Translations under genes and position numbers: made by a program | The notes under the pieces: generated by a model | Seen by the model: only the letters and a program-made list of their open reading frames with translations | What the model was told of the DNA's origin: nothing | The model's database searches: none | From: Acinetobacter modestus | GTDB lineage: Bacteria; Pseudomonadota; Gammaproteobacteria; Pseudomonadales; Moraxellaceae | Direction of reading: 5' to 3' | Assembly: GCF_014636095.1 (NCBI RefSeq) | Contig: NZ_BMDV01000007.1 | Coordinates: 62,001 to 126,000, forward strand | Length of the DNA stretch: 64,000 nt | Part shown: positions 57,952 to 64,000 of the stretch, piece after piece | Numbering within the stretch: the stretch's first letter is position 1 | Layout: each line of letters begins with the position of its first letter

Positions 57952-58482
57952 ATGGCCTTATTACCTATTTTAAGTTTTCCTGATCCCCGTCTTCGTACCA
58001 TTGCTAAGCCAGTCGAAGAAGTCACTGATGATATTCGTCAGCTTGCAGCAGATATGTTTGAAACCATGTACGAGGCACCGGGTATAGGTTTAGCGGCAAC
58101 TCAGGTTGATCATCATATTCAGCTTATTGTTATGGACATCTCTGAAGAGAAAAACCAACCGATGGTGTTCATTAACCCCAAAGTCACTCCACTGACCGTA
58201 GAGACACAGCCGTACGAAGAAGGCTGTCTCTCTGTGCCTCAAATATACGATAAAGTTGAGCGTCCGTCACGCGTAAAAATCGAGGCAATTAACCTTGAAG
58301 GTCAAGCATTTGAAATAGAAGCTGACGAACTTCTCGCAGTTTGTATCCAACATGAAATGGATCACTTAAATGGAAAACTGTTTGTAGACTATTTATCGCC
58401 ATTGAAACGTCAACGTGCACGTGAGAAAGTTGAAAAAGTTGTACGTCAACGCGATAAAGAAAAAGTTGCGGTTAAACGTTAA
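57952..58482 (+). CDS. def: Peptide deformylase
   Basis: A 176-aa metalloenzyme that removes the N-formyl group from nascent proteins. All three motifs are present: [17 protein letters not shown] with the metal Cys, and HEMDHLNG with the HExxH ligands. I chose the ATG at 57952, which has GAGGAA seven bases upstream and gives the usual length; an in-frame ATG four codons earlier is less likely. Confidence 0.97.
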   Translation: MALLPILSFPDPRLRTIAKPVEEVTDDIRQLAADMFETMYEAPGIGLAATQVDHHIQLIVMDISEEKNQPMVFINPKVTPLTVETQPYEEGCLSVPQIYDKVERPSRVKIEAINLEGQAFEIEADELLAVCIQHEMDHLNGKLFVDYLSPLKRQRAREKVEKVVRQRDKEKVAVKR

Positions 58483-58505
58483 CAAATGTTTTTCGGTTAT
58501 TAAAA

Positions 58506-58943
58506 GTGCCCTTATTGTTTCGTAGTGGTTTAATGCTTGCATTCACCGCAGTCTGTTTACAGATTGCGGTGTTTTTGCAGCCACTGCTCCCGAAGCAATA
58601 TCAGATTGCACCCGTCTGTGAAACGATTACCCAAGCGTTATTGTTGCCTAAATTAAAAGCTGAACAGCAGTCTGTATCGCACAATATGCATCATCATTCA
58701 CATCAGCTTGAACAACATCAAAGCCTGATGTCGAAACATGACCATCACGATCCAAATCATCAGTGTCAATATTGTACGGTGCATGCCAATTTGGTATTAC
58801 CACCTGAATTCGGCGTGAAAGAGGTTTTAGTCCGAATCCAAATCCGTTTAGTCGCGTATCAACAGGCATTTAAGCATGTTTATTTTGCACTGCAACGGCT
58901 ATTCTTATTACCTCAAGGGCGAGCACCGCCACTCTTTGCATAA
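58506..58943 (+). CDS. His-rich DUF2946-like protein
   Basis: A 145-aa protein with an N-terminal hydrophobic helix (about residues 8-28), a His-rich metal-binding stretch (MHHHSHQLEQHQ... HDHHDPNHQCQYC, about 60-90) ending in a CxxC, and a second hydrophobic segment. The layout matches small DUF2946 proteins found beside TonB copper receptors. It lies 73 bases before the copper receptor and is probably co-transcribed. The GTG start is weak; an ATG at 58533 is possible. Confidence 0.7.
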   Translation: MPLLFRSGLMLAFTAVCLQIAVFLQPLLPKQYQIAPVCETITQALLLPKLKAEQQSVSHNMHHHSHQLEQHQSLMSKHDHHDPNHQCQYCTVHANLVLPPEFGVKEVLVRIQIRLVAYQQAFKHVYFALQRLFLLPQGRAPPLFA

Positions 58944-59016
58944 ATTAAAACGTCAATTTCATTAGGGTTTTCAAAACTCTAGCCTAGTTTTACTTATGTT
59001 TTAAGAGAGACCAATC

Positions 59017-61104
59017 ATGGCTCAAACTAAATTTTTATTACAGCCCCTTACGGTTGCGATTCTTGCTGCCTCAAATAGCACATTATTATGGGCAAATATG
59101 GATATTCAGTCCGATAAAACCCCTGTTGTATTAGCACCTATTGTCGTTACAGCACAGCAGCCAAATGATGCAAATGGATTGATTATTCATGCTGATCCTA
59201 AGCAAGCAATTCAACCTATTCCTGCAACGGACGGTGCAGACTATTTACAAAATATTATGGGGTTTAGTGCCATTAAAAATGGTGGAACGAATGGTGATGT
59301 GACGTTCCGTGGCATGTTTGGTTCACGGATTAAAATGTTGGTTGATGGTAGTGAAAATTTAGGTGCGTGCCCGAATCGTATGGATGCACCAACCTCTTAT
59401 ATTCAGCCAGAAAGCTTTGATAAAATTACGGTGATTAAAGGGCCGCAAACTGTTCAGTACGCAACACCTGGTTCGGCTGCAACTGTCATTTTTCAGCGTC
59501 AACCTGAAAATCTCAGCAAAGAACAGCCTTATCGTGGCCAAGCCAGTGTTTTGATGGGTTCATATGGTCGTCTAGATCATAATATTGAAGCGGCAATTGG
59601 CGATGAAACCAAATATGCTCGTTTAAATGCTAATCGTTCTGTTGCAGATGATTACAAAGATGGCGACGATAAAAGCATTCATTCAAATTGGGAGCGCTGG
59701 AATACTGACTTGGCATTGGGCTGGAAGCCAACAGATGATTCTTGGTTAGAATTGCGTGCAGGTAAAGGTGATGGTGAGGCTGCCTACGCTGGCCGTAGCA
59801 TGGATGGTTCGCAATTTAAACGAGAAAGCCTTGGACTACACGCTGAACAGAAAAATATTACAGAGGTGATCAAGAAAGTTGAAGCCCAAGTGGACTACAG
59901 CTATAACGATCATGTAATGGATAATTTTAGCTTACGTACGCCGCCAATGACGACAATGAACATGCACGGAATGGATATGACTGTGCCGAATAAAATGTCG
60001 ATGCGGGTTGATCGTCGTACTTTAAATACCCGTTTAGCTGTAACGACAGATTGGGATAAATTTAGCGTCATTTCAGGTGTAGATACGCAGCAGAATAAGC
60101 ATGGTGGTGATATGGTCATGTATGCCATGCCATCAATGAATTCGCCTTATGCTGAAGATTTGAAATTTCAATCTTATGGTGCATTTAGTGAATGGACTTA
60201 TGCATTTAATCCAGATCAGAAATTAGTTGCGGGCGCACGCATCGATCAAATAAAGATTAATAATCTTGAAGATGGTAAGAATCGTAAAGATACTTTACCA
60301 AGCGGTTTTATACGTCTAGAGAAAAATCTACCTGAGCATGGATTAAAAACCTATGCAGGCCTAGGTTACGTAGAACGAATTCCTGATTTTTGGGAGTTGT
60401 ATAGTACTTCGACAGATCGAGGCATCATTTCAACAATCAATGGTGTAACGACCTATCGTATGCTAGATAATTTAGATAATCTCAAAACTGAGCGTACGGC
60501 ACAACTTGACCTTGGCTTCCAAGCTGAACATGGTGCTTGGAGTGCATGGGCATCAGCTTATGCAGGTTTAATCAAAGATTTTATTTTATTGCAATATAAC
60601 GGTTCAAACGCACGTTATCCTTTAGCTCGTAATGTGGATGCAACGATTGCAGGTGCTGAAGCAGGAGTCGGTTATCAATTTACAGATCATTTCCAAGCTG
60701 ATCTTTCAACCATGTATGCATGGGGTGAAAATACGTCTGATGATCGAGCTTTACCGCAAATCGCACCATTAGAAGGACGTTTGAATTTACGTTATATCGA
60801 TGAGAAATATAGCTTAGGATTATTATGGCGTGTGGTTGCAAAACAAAATCGTATTAGTCTCAATGAGGGTAATGTGGTTGGCTATGATTTGAACCAAAGC
60901 AAAGCATTTAACACTTTGGCCTTGAATGGGACCTATAAGTTGACAGATGCAGTTGATGTATCAGTGGGTGTCGATAACGTACTAGATAAAACCTATACCG
61001 AGCATCTCAATAAAGCGGGTGCTTCGATGTTTGGTTATGGTGCCAGTGAGCAGTTCAATAATATAGGACGTAATTACTGGATGCGTATGAGCATGAAGTT
61101 TTAA
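59017..61104 (+). CDS. TonB-dependent copper receptor (OprC/NosA type)
   Basis: A 695-aa outer-membrane receptor: signal peptide (about 1-26), TonB-box-like APIVVTA, plug domain (about 50-160, with the GACPNRMDAPTSYI segment that carries the Cys and Met copper ligands of OprC), and a 22-strand barrel ending in an aromatic residue (MSMKF). An extracellular Met-rich loop (MTTMNMHGMDMTVPNKMSM) supports copper binding. Energised by TonB. Confidence 0.92.
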   Translation: MAQTKFLLQPLTVAILAASNSTLLWANMDIQSDKTPVVLAPIVVTAQQPNDANGLIIHADPKQAIQPIPATDGADYLQNIMGFSAIKNGGTNGDVTFRGMFGSRIKMLVDGSENLGACPNRMDAPTSYIQPESFDKITVIKGPQTVQYATPGSAATVIFQRQPENLSKEQPYRGQASVLMGSYGRLDHNIEAAIGDETKYARLNANRSVADDYKDGDDKSIHSNWERWNTDLALGWKPTDDSWLELRAGKGDGEAAYAGRSMDGSQFKRESLGLHAEQKNITEVIKKVEAQVDYSYNDHVMDNFSLRTPPMTTMNMHGMDMTVPNKMSMRVDRRTLNTRLAVTTDWDKFSVISGVDTQQNKHGGDMVMYAMPSMNSPYAEDLKFQSYGAFSEWTYAFNPDQKLVAGARIDQIKINNLEDGKNRKDTLPSGFIRLEKNLPEHGLKTYAGLGYVERIPDFWELYSTSTDRGIISTINGVTTYRMLDNLDNLKTERTAQLDLGFQAEHGAWSAWASAYAGLIKDFILLQYNGSNARYPLARNVDATIAGAEAGVGYQFTDHFQADLSTMYAWGENTSDDRALPQIAPLEGRLNLRYIDEKYSLGLLWRVVAKQNRISLNEGNVVGYDLNQSKAFNTLALNGTYKLTDAVDVSVGVDNVLDKTYTEHLNKAGASMFGYGASEQFNNIGRNYWMRMSMKF

Positions 61105-61113
61105 CTGGAAAGT

Positions 61114-61143
61114 AATAAAGGGGTTAATTATAATCCCTTTATT
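61114..61143 (+). terminator. Terminator after the copper receptor
   Basis: 13-bp stem AATAAAGGGGTTA / TAATCCCTTTATT (one G-U pair) with an ATTA loop, ten bases after the stop. Confidence 0.75.
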
Positions 61144-61166
61144 ATCTTGATAATTATAGTATTAAA

Positions 61167-62339
61167 ATGTCAGAAATAGATCAGAAAAAAATATTAGATG
61201 AACTGGAACAACAAGGATATACACGTTTTATTGTTGAAAAATGGGATGAGGAAACTCGAACAAATTTGGTCAATTTATTAAAGCATGCGGGTTTTGCACA
61301 ATATGAGTTTAATAAAATTGAAGATGAAGAATATGGTTATGCCATAGTACTTAAAAATATAAAAAATACTCCTCCTTATCCGTTGGAAAAAATCTATACG
61401 GGACGAAGTTTTGCTTTTACACTCTTTCCTCTAATTGCGCTTATTTTTATCGCTTTAACAAGTATTTGGGGGCAATACAACCATAAACTTATTATGAGTT
61501 CTATGGTTATTGGAATGCCTTTAATATTAGGTGCATTAATAGAATATTTTTCGATTGTAAAAAAACCTAAAGACAAACTTTATAAAGCTTTTGGTATTCA
61601 AGTTGCTACGCTTGTACTTATTCTTATGTTCGCAATGATTGTGTTAGGTGAGGGTATTATTTGTCTCATAATGATTAGTCCATTTATATTGGGGTGTTTA
61701 TTTGTGGGTGCAATCATAATGCGAACATTCTGTTATTATTTGTGGAAACCTAGTTCTAAAATATATTCGATTGCAATATTACCTTTATTATTTTCATTTT
61801 TATTACCAGATATGGGGCAGACCCAATATGGGAAAACACAACGCTCAGTCGTGATTCATGCACCTGCCGAGCAAGTTTTTTATGCTATCCAAAATATAGG
61901 AAACATCCAGCCTAAAGAAGTTAAGTCAAGTCCAATATTTTGGATGGGGTTTCCAAAACCTGTATTTGGTATGACTGAGCAGCGGAAAGATGAGACTATT
62001 CGTACTATTCAATGGGAACGTGGGATTAAATTTGAAGAAGTCGTACAAGCCAAACATATCCCTTATTTATTAAGCTGGACATATAAGTTTGATAAATATT
62101 CATTTCCGAAAGGATCTGTGGATGATCATATTGAAATGGGTGGAAAATATTTTGATCTACTTAAAACGGATTATCAATTAGAAAGAATAGATGAAAAAAC
62201 CACAAAACTAATTCTCACGATAGATTATCGTTTGTCTACAGAATACAACTGGTATAGTCGATTTTGGGCAAATTATATTTTAGGCGAGTTTAGTGATGTT
62301 GTGATGAATATTCATAAACAACGGTTAGAAAAAAATTGA
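61167..62339 (+). CDS. Membrane protein with C-terminal SRPBCC-like domain
   Basis: A 390-aa protein I cannot name. Residues 1-65 are soluble and acidic (DQKKILDELEQQGYTRFIVEKWDEE), residues about 75-215 hold five or six hydrophobic helices, and residues about 225-388 resemble an SRPBCC/START-type lipid-binding fold (SVVIHAPAEQVFYAIQNIGN... at its start, a typical VxIxAPxExVF opening). A sensor or lipid-handling role is possible. It stands alone between two terminators and is AT-rich. Confidence 0.65.
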   Translation: MSEIDQKKILDELEQQGYTRFIVEKWDEETRTNLVNLLKHAGFAQYEFNKIEDEEYGYAIVLKNIKNTPPYPLEKIYTGRSFAFTLFPLIALIFIALTSIWGQYNHKLIMSSMVIGMPLILGALIEYFSIVKKPKDKLYKAFGIQVATLVLILMFAMIVLGEGIICLIMISPFILGCLFVGAIIMRTFCYYLWKPSSKIYSIAILPLLFSFLLPDMGQTQYGKTQRSVVIHAPAEQVFYAIQNIGNIQPKEVKSSPIFWMGFPKPVFGMTEQRKDETIRTIQWERGIKFEEVVQAKHIPYLLSWTYKFDKYSFPKGSVDDHIEMGGKYFDLLKTDYQLERIDEKTTKLILTIDYRLSTEYNWYSRFWANYILGEFSDVVMNIHKQRLEKN

Positions 62340-62362
62340 TAACTTTAAAAGCTCGAAGAAAA

Positions 62363-62394
62363 TTAAAGCCACAATCATAATATTGTGGCTTTAA
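62363..62394. terminator. Bidirectional terminator between convergent genes
   Basis: 13-bp perfect stem TTAAAGCCACAAT / ATTGTGGCTTTAA with a six-base loop. It ends the SRPBCC gene on the plus strand and the 62399 gene on the minus strand. Confidence 0.8.
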
Positions 62395-62398
62395 AAAT

Positions 62399-63160
62399 TT
62401 AAGCTAAACAATCTTGTTTTGGCATTAAGCTATCGCAGTACAATGGATTTAATGCACACTGCAAATCATCAATTTGTTCTTGAGTTACATAGTTTTTTGC
62501 GATGAGATATTCGGCGACGCGATCATCACGTAAACTTAAAAATGCAGCATCATAAACACCTAAATCTACAAATAAAGCTGCTGTTTCAAGGCTATTAAAA
62601 TGATCAAGAAAAACATCATTTTCGTGCATCAAAAAGATATGGGTTAGATCAGCAGTTGAATCTATATTTAATCGTTGAGCTAATTGTTCTGGGCGAGTTT
62701 TGATAAATAATAAATCTGATAGTTCATCGAACTGGCTTTTATCCAGTTGATTTTCACCATCTTTGACATGACCTAACCATGCTTTAAAAACTAACACGGC
62801 ACCACCACGAAGTAGCATACTCCACATTTGATGACGAGTTTCATGATCCAAATGAGCGGATTCTGTTTCTAATACATCCAAGAATTTTTGTTCTTGTAAC
62901 GCTAGCTTTTCAAATAGTCCTAGACCTTGTGGCTGATAAGCTGCTGGTGCAAATACATCAAAATTCAGCTCATGGAATACATTGAGGGCAAGGGGAACGG
63001 CTGCTTGATACAGTGTATTCAATGCTTTTAGATGAGTATCATCTAAGTTGCTCTGTACAAAAATATTCTGCCAGTTGAGCTCTGGTAATAATGCATTTGC
63101 ACTGTATTGGCGGTAAAACTGTAACTCGTTATGCTCTGAAGTGGCTTGATTGCTATTCAT
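62399..63160 (-). CDS. Hypothetical protein
   Basis: A 253-aa soluble, mostly helical acidic protein that I do not recognise (MNSNQATSEHNELQFYRQYSANALLPELNW...). There are no transmembrane segments, and two Cys lie near the C-terminus (LYCDSLMPKQDCLA). The ATG at 63160 has AGGA seven bases upstream; an ATG two codons earlier lies too close to that site. The upstream 300 bases hold a strong palindrome. Confidence 0.7.
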   Translation of the reverse strand: MNSNQATSEHNELQFYRQYSANALLPELNWQNIFVQSNLDDTHLKALNTLYQAAVPLALNVFHELNFDVFAPAAYQPQGLGLFEKLALQEQKFLDVLETESAHLDHETRHQMWSMLLRGGAVLVFKAWLGHVKDGENQLDKSQFDELSDLLFIKTRPEQLAQRLNIDSTADLTHIFLMHENDVFLDHFNSLETAALFVDLGVYDAAFLSLRDDRVAEYLIAKNYVTQEQIDDLQCALNPLYCDSLMPKQDCLA

Positions 63161-63166
63161 GATCAT

Positions 63167-63473
63167 GTCCTTTATGGCGATTGTGTTAGAAACCTAAAAC
63201 AGCAAAGACATAGGTTCCTATCATTTTGATCAATTTATGCGTTATTCAGAAAACAACTAGAATACGACTAAAGTTGTATATGTGGTTTTTATGGTAATAT
63301 TTATTAATAAAAACAATATTTTAACTAATTGTAAGTAAGTGTACAAACGTTCACTAGTGTAAGTGAACGTTTTTGCCATAGCCAATAATTTTTTGAGCAT
63401 TTTGGTCAATTTATTGTCATCTTAATGCGCTTTTTTTGATGGCTTTTGCCTATGTTTCAAAATATTTTGCCAT
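63167..63473. promoter_or_regulatory. Intergenic region with an 11-bp palindrome
   Basis: 307 bases with no gene. At 63345-63372, AAACGTTCACT / AGTGAACGTTT with a six-base spacer, followed by TTTTTG on the plus strand. It could be an operator for the neighbouring minus-strand gene or the terminator of an unseen plus-strand RNA. Confidence 0.4.
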
Positions 63474-64000
63474 TTAACTCATTGGCATAATCTTTAAACC
63501 AGAGAGCCAAGCACGTAATCCCGCAGGTTTGAGCGGTTTTTTCAATAGAACAATATTTTGCTGTTTCAAATATTGAGGCAACTCAGGATCAGAATCTGCT
63601 GTAATTAATGCAACTGGAATATGTGCAGGGCGATATTGTTCAATAAAATCTAATCCCCGTTGATCATGATTTAAATGCTGATCGATTAACCAGACTTGAA
63701 TATCTTCTTGTTCAATTAGTTTTAGTGCTTCCGATGGCTCAGTTGCTGTAAAAATTTGATAGCCCCACTTACTTAATAAGGTCCGCATACCTTGTAAAAT
63801 AGTTTCATCATTGTCTAAACAAAGCACTTTATATGCAGTATGTTGCAGTGCGGTCACATGCAGTGTAGTCGCTTGAATTTTTGGTGCTTCGGCGAGCGGT
63901 ACTTCGATCATAAAGCAAGAACCTTTACCTAATTCTGAATAGACATGCACTGGGAAATCGAGCAGGCTCGTCATACGTTGAACAATCGCAAGACCAAGTC
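63474..64000 (-). CDS. Hybrid sensor histidine kinase, C-terminal part (cut by window edge)
   Basis: The frame is open to the window end, so the N-terminal sensor and kinase core lie outside. What is present starts inside the ATPase domain (LGLAIVQRM, a G2-box end, then GKGSCFMIEVPL). A receiver domain follows (about 115 residues) with acidic DND, phospho-acceptor Asp in WLIDQHLN, Thr in ALITAD and Lys in LLKKPLKP. The cognate output is unknown. Confidence 0.88.
   Translation of the reverse strand, partial: LGLAIVQRMTSLLDFPVHVYSELGKGSCFMIEVPLAEAPKIQATTLHVTALQHTAYKVLCLDNDETILQGMRTLLSKWGYQIFTATEPSEALKLIEQEDIQVWLIDQHLNHDQRGLDFIEQYRPAHIPVALITADSDPELPQYLKQQNIVLLKKPLKPAGLRAWLSGLKIMPMS

Overview
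The window is a chromosomal segment of a gammaproteobacterium of the genus Acinetobacter. This rests on the low GC content, on protein sequences that read as Acinetobacter-like throughout, and on gene arrangements I associate with that genus: the divergent def / LysM-dprA-tsaC block, znuA divergent from zur-znuC-znuB, the dad operon with its own Lrp-type regulator, and an atp operon led by atpI. I cannot name the species. Almost all of it is ordinary, densely packed housekeeping and metabolic sequence. I found no prophage, insertion sequence, CRISPR array or rRNA.

Layout. 1-3.3 kb: end of the methylcitrate (propionate) operon, prpC-acnD. 3.3-4.5 kb: an AT-rich two-gene insertion with a small KTSC-like protein and an AbiJ_NTD3-like restriction-endonuclease-fold protein, a likely defence locus. 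4.6-11.4 kb: a zinc-ribbon protein, DUF4126, Mpo1-like, AraC, EamA, RluA, methyltransferase, GNAT and RraB genes. 11.4-16.4 kb: D-alanine catabolism (Lrp, dadA, alr, ridA, cycA). 16.5-16.8 kb: two identical tRNA-Gly(GCC) genes with a recognisable promoter and terminator. 16.9-22.9 kb: BolA, SirB2, orphan ParA, a lipoprotein, LysE, DedA, DoxX, a BOF-family protein and DUF445. 23.3-25.9 kb: guaA followed by an mrr-type restriction gene. 26.0-27.6 kb: a YqjI-like PadR regulator, a degenerate Fur-like protein, DUF3861 and DUF2798, behind twin palindromic operators. 27.8-30.5 kb: pirin, OsmC, GST and a SPOR protein. 30.7-35.6 kb: argS, an M48 protease and a Dyp-type peroxidase. 35.8-38.9 kb: zinc uptake (znuB, znuC, zur, znuA) with a clear Zur box. 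39.0-46.3 kb: the complete F1Fo ATP synthase operon atpIBEFHAGDC. 46.4-48.5 kb: a large unrecognised protein that combines a nuclease-like core with a membrane segment. 48.6-54.2 kb: a lipoprotein, glutathione peroxidase, an AraC/MFS pair facing a TetR regulator, an EamA exporter and a small secreted protein. 54.3-54.9 kb: a 5'-truncated gene fragment, a 19-bp inverted repeat and a candidate small RNA gene. 54.9-58.5 kb: tsaC, dprA, LysM and def. 58.5-61.1 kb: a His-rich small protein and a TonB-dependent copper receptor. 61.2-64 kb: two uncharacterised proteins and the 3' end of a hybrid histidine kinase.

How it fits together. Several blocks are self-contained circuits whose regulator and target lie side by side: Lrp with the dad genes, Zur with znuABC, TetR with MFS/AraC, and PadR with its own operon. 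The most interesting material is accessory: three single-gene nuclease-fold loci (3572, 25004 and 46384) set between housekeeping genes, and a compact promoter-to-tandem-terminator unit near 54.8 kb that looks like an undescribed sRNA.
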